From positions 1 through 20,902 of the forward strand of contig JBQTGY010000043.1 of assembly GCA_052390415.1 (NCBI GenBank): DNA of 20,902 nt. The letters run 5' to 3'. The translations under genes were made by a program, and so were the position numbers. Positions 7,673-15,650 of this stretch are shown here, piece after piece. This DNA comes from JANNWF01 sp052390415. Its GTDB lineage: Bacteria; Pseudomonadota; Gammaproteobacteria; Xanthomonadales; Xanthomonadaceae. Numbering within the stretch: position 1 is the first letter of the stretch; each line of letters begins with the position of its first letter. Under the pieces are notes generated by a model that was not told the DNA's origin, made no database searches, and saw nothing but the letters and a program-made list of their open reading frames with translations.

Positions 7673-9961
7673 ATGCTGACCCGTTGCTCGCTCGCACTCA
7701 CTTTTGCGCTGATGCCCATGACCCTTGCCGCCCAAGCGCCAAACACCGCGTTAGCACTCACCCTGGAAGCCATCACCGGTGACGCACCGTTGTCAGGTCC
7801 CACCTTGACCCAGCCGAAGATCGCGCCGGATGGTGCGCGCGTCACCTTCTTGCGCGGCAAGGATGCTGATCGCTATCAACTGGATCTGTGGGAATACCAC
7901 GTGGCCTCCGGCGAGACTCGCTTGCTGGTCGACTCGAAGGTCGTGTTGCCCGGCGTCGAAGTGTTGTCTGACGAAGAAAAGGCGCGCCGCGAACGCCAGC
8001 GCATCGCCGCACTCGCGGGCATCGTTGACTACCATTGGGCACCCGATGCCAAGCGCTTGTTGTTTCCGCTGGGCGGTGAGTTGTATCTGTATGACCTCAC
8101 CGTCGCTGCCGAAGCACGCCCGAACGCTTCACCGGTACGCAAACTGACCAGCGGCAGCGGCTTCGCCACCGATCCGAAAGTCTCGCCCAAGGGCGGCTTT
8201 GTCAGCTTCATCCGTGATCGCAATCTGTGGCTGATCGATCTTGCCACCGGTGCCGAGCGCCAGCTGACGACCGATGGTTCGGACACCATCGGCAACGGCA
8301 TTGCAGAGTTTGTCGCTGACGAGGAGATGGATAGACACACCGGCTATTGGTGGGCACCGGACGACTCAGCGATTGCCTTTGCGCGAATCGATGAAAGCCA
8401 GGTGCCAGTACGCGAACGCGTCGAGATTTATCCGGATCGCTCGGCGGTGATCGCGCAGCGTTATCCCGCCGCTGGAGATCCCAATGTCACCATCAAACTC
8501 GGCGTGATTGCGATGGGCGATGCCCTGCGAGGCAAGCCGGACGGCGCAATGCCCGTCGCCGCACCGGTGCAGTGGATCGACCTCGGCGCAGAGACGGATA
8601 TTTATCTTGCCCGTGTCGATTGGGTTGACGGCCAACGCATCACCTTTCAAAGGCAAAGTCGCAACCAGCGCCAGCTCGACCTGATCGAGGTTGACCTGGA
8701 AAAGGATAGTCGCCGCACGCTCGTGCAAGAGCGGTCATCGACCTGGATCGATCTGCACGCGAACCTGCGTTTCTTGAAATCCGGCGGCTTCCTGTGGACG
8801 TCCGCGCGCGACGGCTTTTCGCATTTGTACCGGTATGACGCTGACGGCAATCCGCAACAATTGTCACGAGGCGACTGGATGGTGGAGGCGGTGCTGGCCG
8901 TTGATGAGAATGCTGGCACCGTGTGGTTCAGCGCGACGCGGGATTCCGCTTTGGAGCGTCATGTCTATTCGCTGCCACTGAGTGGTGGCGAGCCGCAGCG
9001 CCTGACACCTGAGCCGGGCTGGCACGACGTGCGCTTCAGCGAGAACGCCAGCGTCTTTGTTGACCAATGGTCGAATGCTTCGACGCCGCCGCAGATTCAA
9101 TTGCATCGCGCCAATGGCGACAAAGTCGCCACCTTGGTTGCCAATTCCTTGACCGATCCCGCCCACCCCTATGCGAAATATCATGCCGCGCATCAACCGG
9201 TGGAGTTCGGTAGTTTTGCTGCCGCCGATGGCAGTGAATTGCACTACAGCCTGATCAAACCCGCCGGCTTCGATCCCGGCAAGAAGTATCCCGTGGTCGT
9301 GTACGTCTATGGCGGCCCCGCTGCACAGACCGTGGTCCGTGCCTGGCCCGGCCGTGGCGATCATTTCTTCAATCAGTATCTGGCCCAGCAAGGCTATGTC
9401 GTATTCTCGCTCGACAATCGCGGCACCCCGCGTCGCGGCGTCAAGTTCAGCAGTGCGCTGTTTCGCCAGCAAGGCAACGTGGAAGTGGTGGACCAACTGG
9501 CTGGTGTGGAATGGCTGCGGTCACAGCCGTGGACCGATGCGCAGCGCATCGGCGTGCACGGCTGGTCGAACGGCGGTTACATGACCTTGATGCTGCTGGC
9601 CAAACACAGTGACGCCTATGCCTGCGGCATTGCTGGTGCGCCGGTCACGGATTGGGCGTTGTATGACACTCACTACACCGAGCGCTTCATGGATCACCCC
9701 GACGCCAACCAAGCGGGTTACACCGCCTCCAGCGTCTTTACTCATCTGGATGGCCTGGAATCGAAATTGCTGCTGATCCACGGCATGGCCGACGACAACG
9801 TCCTTTTCAGCAACAGCACGCACCTGATGAGCGAGCTGCAAAAACGCGCCAAGCCGTTCGAGCTGATGACCTATCCAGGCGCCAAACATGGCCTGCAGAA
9901 GGCCGATGCGCTGCATCGCTATCGGATGAGCGAAGCATTTTTTGCGCGCTGTTCGCGCTGA
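7673..9961 (+). CDS. Dipeptidyl peptidase IV, S9 family serine peptidase
   Basis: The enzyme removes X-Pro (or X-Ala) dipeptides from peptide N-termini, probably in the periplasm or outside the cell. It has 762 residues, the usual length. Residues 1 to about 22 form a signal peptide (LTFALMPMTLAAQ). An N-terminal beta-propeller follows, with the double-glutamate motif at Glu217/Glu218 in DEEMDRHTGYWW that binds the substrate amino terminus. The C-terminal hydrolase domain has Ser632 in GWSNGGY, the Asp707/Asp708 pair in GMADDNV and His739 in AKHGLQ, completing the triad. The start at 7673 has GAGGAC nine bases upstream and begins the signal peptide; 7622 is an extension lacking support. It probably works with the neighbouring secreted protease to finish digestion of external protein. 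Confidence 0.95.
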   Translation: MLTRCSLALTFALMPMTLAAQAPNTALALTLEAITGDAPLSGPTLTQPKIAPDGARVTFLRGKDADRYQLDLWEYHVASGETRLLVDSKVVLPGVEVLSDEEKARRERQRIAALAGIVDYHWAPDAKRLLFPLGGELYLYDLTVAAEARPNASPVRKLTSGSGFATDPKVSPKGGFVSFIRDRNLWLIDLATGAERQLTTDGSDTIGNGIAEFVADEEMDRHTGYWWAPDDSAIAFARIDESQVPVRERVEIYPDRSAVIAQRYPAAGDPNVTIKLGVIAMGDALRGKPDGAMPVAAPVQWIDLGAETDIYLARVDWVDGQRITFQRQSRNQRQLDLIEVDLEKDSRRTLVQERSSTWIDLHANLRFLKSGGFLWTSARDGFSHLYRYDADGNPQQLSRGDWMVEAVLAVDENAGTVWFSATRDSALERHVYSLPLSGGEPQRLTPEPGWHDVRFSENASVFVDQWSNASTPPQIQLHRANGDKVATLVANSLTDPAHPYAKYHAAHQPVEFGSFAAADGSELHYSLIKPAGFDPGKKYPVVVYVYGGPAAQTVVRAWPGRGDHFFNQYLAQQGYVVFSLDNRGTPRRGVKFSSALFRQQGNVEVVDQLAGVEWLRSQPWTDAQRIGVHGWSNGGYMTLMLLAKHSDAYACGIAGAPVTDWALYDTHYTERFMDHPDANQAGYTASSVFTHLDGLESKLLLIHGMADDNVLFSNSTHLMSELQKRAKPFELMTYPGAKHGLQKADALHRYRMSEAFFARCSR

Positions 9962-10005
9962 GGAACGTTTGACCTTTTGTTTAGCTAGCGCTGATCGCGA
10001 CGAAC

Positions 10006-10476
10006 TCAGCCTGCGCAGCGTTTGAACTCGTAAACAATCGTCATTGGTTTGCCATCGCTGCCGGGTCCAGCGATGGTCGCGGTCAAGTCTTCACCTTGGC
10101 GGCGGTACTCGACGCGCTGCGGAAAATCGTGGGCCGGGTTTTCGAATCGCACCCAGTCATCACCCGCAGCGCTCTGTTTGAAGATCGTGCCAGCGGCACC
10201 TTGGGGTTGCGCGATGAAGTTCGACTCTCCGTCAACCATTTCGATACGCATGAACTCGAACTGCGCCTTGCGGCCCGGTGCGAGCGCACGGCCGACACCC
10301 AACATCAACCCACCGGCACCGCGCATCCAGTACTCCTCGACCCGACGTTTGGCGTTTTCGCCGCACCAGCTTCCCGCCAACCAATGTGGCAGGGTGGCAG
10401 GCTCGTTTGCCGCCGAACTGGTCGGAAGGGCGCTTGACGCCACTGCAAGCACGCTGAAGAGGGCAAACGTTTTCAT
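10006..10476 (-). CDS. Exported DUF6265 family protein
   Basis: The function is unknown. The 156-residue product has a signal peptide (residues 1 to about 23, MKTFALFSVLAVASSALPTS...AANE), so it is probably periplasmic. The mature part has the DUF6265 pattern: LPHWLAGSWCGE near the start, RVEEYWMRGAGGLMLGVGR, and FENPAHDFPQRVEYRR in the second half. The family is lipocalin-like in predicted shape. AGGA lies about nine bases before the ATG. It is convergent with DPP IV, with a 44-base gap and no obvious terminator. It is probably monocistronic, as acs ends 285 bases upstream behind a repeat mosaic. Confidence 0.85.
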   Translation of the reverse strand: MKTFALFSVLAVASSALPTSSAANEPATLPHWLAGSWCGENAKRRVEEYWMRGAGGLMLGVGRALAPGRKAQFEFMRIEMVDGESNFIAQPQGAAGTIFKQSAAGDDWVRFENPAHDFPQRVEYRRQGEDLTATIAGPGSDGKPMTIVYEFKRCAG

Positions 10477-10510
10477 CGGGGCATTCCTGTCGGTTGAGGC
10501 GCGGTTAAAT

Positions 10511-10746
10511 TTTTTGCAGGAGCGGAAGCCGCGATGGCCCGTGTATGTCGAGAACCCGTGTTGCGGCTTCGGCCGATGGGCTGCTGCGCAGCCACGCCTT
10601 CACTGCGCTCGCTCGCCCGAACATGCCACAGGGTGCGTCTTGACGCACCGGCTTCGGTTCAAGCCAAGTGCTGGTGCGTCAAGACACCCTACCTCGCTCG
10701 TGCATGTCGAGAATCCGAATCGCGCCTTCCGGCACTCCTACAAATA
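10511..10746. repeat. REP-like (BIME-like) repeat mosaic between acs and the DUF6265 gene
   Basis: Two related units face each other. The left one begins TTTGCAGGAGCGGAAGCC at 10513 and the right one, read on the minus strand from 10744, begins TTTGTAGGAGTGCCGGAAG. The left unit can fold on itself through CGGAAGCCGC and GCGGCTTCGG. An 18-base direct repeat, GTGTATGTCGAGAACCCG, is at 10541-10558 and again at 10700-10717 with two changes. Between them lie the hairpin GGTGCGTC-TT-GACGCACC (10632-10649) and a second, partly deleted copy at 10673-10690. The pattern resembles extragenic palindromes of Pseudomonas and Xanthomonas. No gene is present in 10477-10761. Confidence 0.7.
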
Positions 10747-10761
10747 CGGGTAGATCACCGA

Positions 10762-12708
10762 TTACCTCATCATCCGTTCCCGCAGCAAACTTTCTACGAC
10801 AGACGGATCGGCCAAGGTTGAGGTATCACCCAGTTGATCCGGCAGATCCTCGGCGATCTTGCGCAGGATGCGCCGCATGATCTTGCCGGAGCGGGTCTTC
10901 GGCAAGCCCGGTGCCCATTGCAGGTGATCAGGCGCGGCAATCGGGCCGATCTGTTTGCGAACCCAGACGATCAACTCGTGACGCAACTCATCGCTTGGCA
11001 GCTGATCGGCATTCAAGGTCACGTAGGCGTAGATGCCTTGGCCCTTGATGTCGTGCGCAAAACCGACCACAGCCGCTTCGGCGACGTGCGGATGCGCGAC
11101 CAGCGCGCTTTCAACTTCGGCGGTGCCGATGCGGTGGCCACTGACGTTGATCACGTCATCGACGCGGCCGGTAATCCAGTAGTAACCATCTTCGTCGCGA
11201 CGGCAGCCGTCGCCAGTGAAATAACAACCGGGGTAGGTGCTGAAATAAGTGTCAATGAAACGCTGATGATCGCCGTAGAGGGTGCGCGCTTGCCCCGGCC
11301 ACGATTCGAGCAGGACGAGATTTCCACTGCAAGCGCCTGCTTGCACAGCGCCCTCGGTATCGACGATCGCAGGCATCACGCCAAAAAATGGCAACGTGGC
11401 CGAGCCTGGTTTTTGCGCAATCGCAGCCGGCAAGGGTGAGATCAGGATGCCGCCCGTTTCGGTCTGCCACCAGGTGTCGACGATGGGACAACGCTGATCA
11501 CCAACTACCCGCCAATACCATTCCCAGGCTTCCGGATTGATCGGTTCGCCGACCGTGCCGAGCAAGCGAATCGACGCTCGGCTGGTCCGTTTGACCGGCT
11601 CATCACCTTCGCGCATCAAGGCGCGTATTGCGGTCGGCGCAGTGTAGAAGATCGTCACCTGATGGGCGTCGCAGACCTGCCAGAAGCGACTGCTGTCGGG
11701 ATAATTGGGAACACCTTCGAACATCAGCGTGGTCGCGCCATTGCATAGAGGGCCGTACAACACATAGCTGTGGCCGGTGACCCAACCGACATCGGCGGTG
11801 CACCAGAACACGTCGTTCTCTTGCAGATCAAACACGCTTTCGTGGGTGTAGCTGACGTACACCAGATAGCCGCCGGTGCTATGCAGCACACCCTTGGGTT
11901 TGCCGGTGGAGCCGGAGGTGTAGAGGATGAACAGCGGGTCTTCCGCATTCATGCGCGCCGGCTCGCAGAACTCACTTTGGCCATCGATCAGCACATCGAA
12001 CCAACGATCACGCGGGGCCTGCATCGGTACCGCTTGTCCGCTGTGGCGAACCACGATCACCGTTTCGACGCAGGCCGTGCGGTCGTGAGTCAGTGCTTCG
12101 TCGACATTGCGCTTCAAGGGGATGTGCTTGCCTCCGCGCACGCCTTCATCCGCGGTGATGACAACTTTGCTGCCACAGTCCGCGATACGTCCGGCCAGCG
12201 CTTCCGGCGAAAAGCCACCGAATACCACCGAATGGATGGCGCCGATGCGTGCGCAGGCCAACATGGCCACCGCGGCCTCGGGAATCATCGGCAAATAGAT
12301 GGTGACCCGATCTCCTTTGTCCACGCCCAGATTGCGCATTGCATTCGCAAAACGACACACGTCACGGTGCAACTCGCGATAGCTGATGTGGCGACTGTTT
12401 CCAGGTGCATCGCCTTCAAAAACGATCGCGGTCTTGTCGCCTCGTAGCGGCAAGTGACGATCCAGGCAGTTAACGCTGAGGTTCAGCTCGCCGTCGGCGT
12501 ACCAGCGAATGCGAAAGTCCGCCGCAGCAAATGACACGTCCTTGATGACGGTGGGCGTGCGCAGCCAATCCAGGCGCTCGCCGATCCGGGCCCAGAAGAC
12601 TTCGGGCGTGGCAACGGATTCTGCGTATAGACGGGCGTAGTCGGAGGGCTGCAACGAGGCGGCAGCCGCAAAAGCGGCCGACGCGGGGTAGATCAGGTTG
12701 GCTGACAT
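10762..12708 (-). CDS. acs: Acetyl-CoA synthetase (AMP-forming)
   Basis: Acs activates acetate with ATP and CoA to acetyl-CoA in the cytoplasm, allowing growth on or recovery of acetate. The 648-residue product is full length. Visible adenylate-forming enzyme motifs are the phosphate loop YTSGSTGKPKG, DTWWQTETGG, YFTGDGCRRDEDGYYWITGR and the hinge RVDDVINVSGHRIGT. The C-terminal PKTRSGKIMRR contains Lys609, the same number as the lysine whose acetylation switches off the Salmonella enzyme, so control by acetylation is likely. Wide conservation of the pyruvate/acetate-type pocket was judged by eye only, and propionyl-CoA synthetase is a less likely alternative. It stands alone, with no actP in the window. 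Confidence 0.95.
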   Translation of the reverse strand: MSANLIYPASAAFAAAASLQPSDYARLYAESVATPEVFWARIGERLDWLRTPTVIKDVSFAAADFRIRWYADGELNLSVNCLDRHLPLRGDKTAIVFEGDAPGNSRHISYRELHRDVCRFANAMRNLGVDKGDRVTIYLPMIPEAAVAMLACARIGAIHSVVFGGFSPEALAGRIADCGSKVVITADEGVRGGKHIPLKRNVDEALTHDRTACVETVIVVRHSGQAVPMQAPRDRWFDVLIDGQSEFCEPARMNAEDPLFILYTSGSTGKPKGVLHSTGGYLVYVSYTHESVFDLQENDVFWCTADVGWVTGHSYVLYGPLCNGATTLMFEGVPNYPDSSRFWQVCDAHQVTIFYTAPTAIRALMREGDEPVKRTSRASIRLLGTVGEPINPEAWEWYWRVVGDQRCPIVDTWWQTETGGILISPLPAAIAQKPGSATLPFFGVMPAIVDTEGAVQAGACSGNLVLLESWPGQARTLYGDHQRFIDTYFSTYPGCYFTGDGCRRDEDGYYWITGRVDDVINVSGHRIGTAEVESALVAHPHVAEAAVVGFAHDIKGQGIYAYVTLNADQLPSDELRHELIVWVRKQIGPIAAPDHLQWAPGLPKTRSGKIMRRILRKIAEDLPDQLGDTSTLADPSVVESLLRERMMR

Positions 12709-12854
12709 ACGTGATCTTTGCTGGACGTGGCGGTGAGGGCCAGTCTAGCCCGGACATTTCATGAGGTCGCGAAAAAACGCCCGAACTTCGCGGACCGGAA
12801 AAAAGCCCATCAATTCGCGGGCTGCGCGCGTTGCCTTCGCATTGCTCGGTCGAC

Positions 12855-12936
12855 TCTGCAAGAGCGCGGCGCGTGCAAACTTTGGTAGAGCGGACCGAGC
12901 GAAGGGAAGGCGTGCGCACGGCGCGCGAACTTGCTC
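12855..12936 (-). repeat. Dispersed repeat, copy 1 (minus orientation)
   Basis: Read on the minus strand this stretch starts GAGCAAGTTCGCGCGC and ends TCTTGCAGA. Its first 31 bases match the stretch starting at 15438 on the plus strand at 27 positions, and similarity resumes towards the end (AAAGTTTGC...GCGC...TCTTGCAGA). The two copies therefore point inward on either side of the endonuclease I gene. The remaining part of the acs to endonuclease gap (12709-13037) shows no gene; plus-strand reading frames there are arginine- and alanine-rich and unlike any protein. Confidence 0.6.
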
Positions 12937-12998
12937 CGCTGAACTCCGAATTGACTGCCTGGGCAATGCCTTGTGGATCTTGAGTCCGCCCGATCTGC

Positions 12999-13029
12999 CG
13001 CCAGCCGACGCGCTTGGCATCGGCTGGCG
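12999..13029 (-). terminator. Hairpin just after the endonuclease I stop, possible terminator
   Basis: Perfect 10-base arms CGCCAGCCGA (12999-13008) and TCGGCTGGCG (13020-13029) enclose 11 bases and begin eight bases after the stop codon of the endonuclease gene on the minus strand. No T run follows, so it may act with Rho or only protect the mRNA end. Confidence 0.5.
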
Positions 13030-13037
13030 TCGTGGAC

Positions 13038-15050
13038 CTAGTTGCAGACGCTCTGATAGATGCAAGCCACCCATTCCGGATGATCGATGAATGGGTTGCG
13101 GTTGCCCTGATAGGTCTGGATCAGCTCGTTGCGCAGCACTTCGGCGGCGTCGACCGGATCCTGTTGATGCCATTGAATCAGAGTCGACAGCTTGCCCATG
13201 TACCCAACCGAGGCATTGCTGCCCGTGGTCGCCACCAACGACAAGGTATCGGTGAGACGCAGGTCCGGCTCGGCCGCACCGCTGACGCCATGGGTTCCAC
13301 CTTCATAGCGCAGATCCATGTAGAACATGGCGCGGGCGACATTGCCTTTCAGCTTGTGCCAAACCTGGAACACACTGCTGTTGCTCCAGTTCGAATTGCC
13401 TGGATACACGCCGGTGCCACCGCCTTGGCCGTTGTAGGCCGCGGTCGGAAATTCGGTGCAGCCGCTGGGGCAATTGTCATACGGCTTGTTGCCGCGTGAA
13501 CTGTTGTAGCTGATGTCCGAGGCCATCAACATGTGCACGTCGGTGTAGGCGTAGTTGGTCGGTCCATCGGACGGAAAGCCCAACGAGTTCGGCCAGGTGT
13601 GCTCGCGGTTGTAGAAATCGTTGCCACCGGCCGACTTGGTGTAAGTCGCGTTCTTGTAGATGTCCAGAATGCGCCCGCTGTTGAGCGGATCCTGCTCGGC
13701 CAGATTCAACACATCCCAGGTATCGGTGGTGCTGGCGGTGTACGGAATCTTGGTGGAGTCATCGATGATCGGATGCAGGGAGCTGCGCAAGGCGGCCGCA
13801 CTGCTGGTGACCACGCCGGCGTAGTAGCCGGTCTGTGCACCTGTCGTCGTGAAGCTCACCGACGCGTTGGCCGCCATCGGCGTGATGGTGCCGTCCTGAT
13901 CGCGCACGTTGGCGCCCACGATGGACAGCGTGCAGGTCTCCAGCGCACCGAAATCGGTATTCGGATTCAGCGTAAACGTGGTCGGCCCACCGCTGACCAC
14001 AAACGGATGTGCACCGGTGCTGCCGCAGGTCAAGGTGCTCCAGCCGCTGAGCAAGGTCACCGCTTCGCTGAAGGTCAGACTCAGATTGGCACTGGCAGAG
14101 ACGCCGCTTGCACCGTTGCTTGGCGATGACGAACTCAGGGTCGGCGCAGGATCGGCAATACCGGTGCTGAAGCTGCCGCGCAAGGTCAGGCCCGTGAACG
14201 AGGTATAGGCGCGCACCATCACGTGATAGGTGCCGACTTGCGGCGCAGCGATGGTGCAGGTCTCGTTGTTGCCGCTCAGGTACGGCCGGCAGGTATAGGT
14301 ACTTGTGGTTGGTGCGGCACCAAAGCGCACGTAAAGGTCTGCGTCACCGGTGCCGCCGCTGGTCTGGATGACCAGGTTGCTGGCACCGCTGGGTACGTTG
14401 ATGGCGTAGTTGACCGCGTTGTTGGTGGTCGCTGCCAGATTGGCCACCGGCACATTGTTGGTCAGCATGTTGGCGGTGCCACCGCCACCACCGGTCAAGG
14501 TTTGCCCGGCGTTGCAGGCGCCAAACGAACTGGCCGCCGCGGCCGCCCACGTGAACTGGCTGTACGTGGTGCCGCTGCCGGTCAAACGCAGCGAATGGCC
14601 GCTGGCGGTGGACTCGGTCTCGGACTGCGAAATCGCGGTGCTGGTCAAACCGCTGGCAGGACCATTGGTCGCCGCGAAGGTGCCCTCGTAACTCAGGAAC
14701 TGGACGACCTGATTGCTGGCGTTGACCAAGGCAAAACCATCCGGCGCGCCGTTCTGCATTCCGGTAGTGCCAACCGTGACGACGGCGGTGCCGTGTCCAC
14801 CGCATTGATCGGCCACGGTGCCGGACAAGGCCAGCGTCGCATACGACGCGCCACCGCTGCCGTTGTAGAGCACTACCGACCAGCCCGTCAGGCTGGTGCC
14901 GGCCGGCGCGATGACTTCAATTTTTTCGTTGGTATCGGTGCCGGCGTTGTCGTAATGAAACTCGTTGATGAACACGTCGGCGCTCGCCGATCCCACGCCG
15001 AGCAGGCTTACGCCGCCCAGGCAAACGCCCAGCCAATTGCGAAACTTCAT
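13038..15050 (-). CDS. Secreted multidomain endonuclease I (EndA/NucM type)
   Basis: The 670-residue product is predicted to be exported and to degrade DNA, and possibly RNA, outside the cell. Domains in order: signal peptide 1-24 (GSASA before DVFINE); a lamin-tail-like domain at about 25-180 (VFINEFHYDNAGTDTNEKIE); a Gly linker; a bacterial pre-peptidase C-terminal (PPC) domain at about 198-295 with DADLYVRFGAAP; an Ig-like domain at about 302-404; and the nuclease at 408-670. The nuclease motif REHTWP is at residues 482-487, followed by DVHMLMASDISYNSSRGNKPYD and, near the end, QGNRNPFIDHPEWV. Classical EndA proteins have only about 235-280 residues, so the N-terminal 400 residues are an accessory region, probably for surface attachment or substrate contact. 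Four Cys in the nuclease part suggest disulfides. Confidence 0.9.
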   Translation of the reverse strand: MKFRNWLGVCLGGVSLLGVGSASADVFINEFHYDNAGTDTNEKIEVIAPAGTSLTGWSVVLYNGSGGASYATLALSGTVADQCGGHGTAVVTVGTTGMQNGAPDGFALVNASNQVVQFLSYEGTFAATNGPASGLTSTAISQSETESTASGHSLRLTGSGTTYSQFTWAAAAASSFGACNAGQTLTGGGGGTANMLTNNVPVANLAATTNNAVNYAINVPSGASNLVIQTSGGTGDADLYVRFGAAPTTSTYTCRPYLSGNNETCTIAAPQVGTYHVMVRAYTSFTGLTLRGSFSTGIADPAPTLSSSSPSNGASGVSASANLSLTFSEAVTLLSGWSTLTCGSTGAHPFVVSGGPTTFTLNPNTDFGALETCTLSIVGANVRDQDGTITPMAANASVSFTTTGAQTGYYAGVVTSSAAALRSSLHPIIDDSTKIPYTASTTDTWDVLNLAEQDPLNSGRILDIYKNATYTKSAGGNDFYNREHTWPNSLGFPSDGPTNYAYTDVHMLMASDISYNSSRGNKPYDNCPSGCTEFPTAAYNGQGGGTGVYPGNSNWSNSSVFQVWHKLKGNVARAMFYMDLRYEGGTHGVSGAAEPDLRLTDTLSLVATTGSNASVGYMGKLSTLIQWHQQDPVDAAEVLRNELIQTYQGNRNPFIDHPEWVACIYQSVCN

Positions 15051-15437
15051 GATTCCCGGGTTCCTGATTTCCGCATCGAGCGTGCGCGTGCCGCGCGATG
15101 CTTTCGACAGTGGAAGCCAGACTTCAGTCCGCTGCGCTGGGTTGCCGATTCCAAATCAGATTCAGGAGCCACACGTTCGCCCCACGCTCAGCAATGAGCG
15201 TCGAACGTATGATCGACGGCAACACCGGTGCTGGGCGATCCTCGCCGTTCGAACGGGTCAGGCTTGAGCTCAAGACCTCACCGTGACCCCCTCCAAGGGC
15301 GCATCGGCGAAGCGGCGGAAGTGTGAACCGGAACTGAGCAGCTGTCGACTACATTCGTGTGACAGGGTGCACGTTTGGCATTTGACAGCGCGAGGCAAAG
15401 CAGTCACCAAGACGGAATTCTTCGGTTGACGACAGCC
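15051..15437. other. Gene-free stretch upstream of the endonuclease gene
   Basis: No convincing gene is seen. It should hold the promoter of the minus-strand endonuclease gene; GGGAATC just before the ATG is a weak ribosome site. A short segment, AGACTTCAGTCCGC near 15119, looks like a decayed extragenic palindrome unit. No clear promoter boxes were found by eye. Confidence 0.4.
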
Positions 15438-15525
15438 GAGCAAGTTCGTGCGCTGCGCGGACGCCTTCGCTTCAAGTTTTGTGCGCAGCTCAAATTCGCT
15501 GGCGCAGCGCGCAAGCTCTTGTAGA
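15438..15525 (+). repeat. Dispersed repeat, copy 2 (plus orientation)
   Basis: This copy starts GAGCAAGTTCGTGCGCTG and ends TCTTGTAGA and is the diverged reverse-complement partner of 12855-12936. Together they bracket the endonuclease I gene and its flanks (about 2.67 kb outer span). Bases 15526-15631, between it and the pilU end, hold nothing recognised. Confidence 0.6.
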
Positions 15526-15631
15526 TACCGTCTCTCGCAGAACTCGGCAGCAATCCACAGGGAGGCGCTCCCGCGCGAATGTGTTTCAAGCGACGGCGAC
15601 TGCCTGTACTGCAACTCTCTATGCTGTTTTG

Positions 15632-15647
15632 GCGGAGTTTGCTCCGC
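15632..15647 (-). terminator. Hairpin after the pilU stop codon, possible terminator
   Basis: GCGGAG and CTCCGC are perfect 6-base arms around four bases, three bases after the pilU stop on the minus strand, followed there by CAAAAC rather than a T run. The minus-strand sequence GCGGAGCAAACTCCGC also resembles the start of the dispersed repeat at 12936 (GCGGAGCAAGTTCG), so it may be a fragment of that family. Confidence 0.35.
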
Positions 15648-15650
15648 TGC

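Noticed and set aside
12761..13090. Arg/Ala-rich plus-strand frame between acs and the nuclease gene
   Set aside because: It lies on the dispersed repeat and the nuclease C-terminus, with no domain or ribosome site.
12855..15525. Composite transposon or insertion sequence around the nuclease gene
   Set aside because: The inverted repeats are diverged, there is no transposase gene, and no target-site duplication was found by eye; kept only as a repeat observation.
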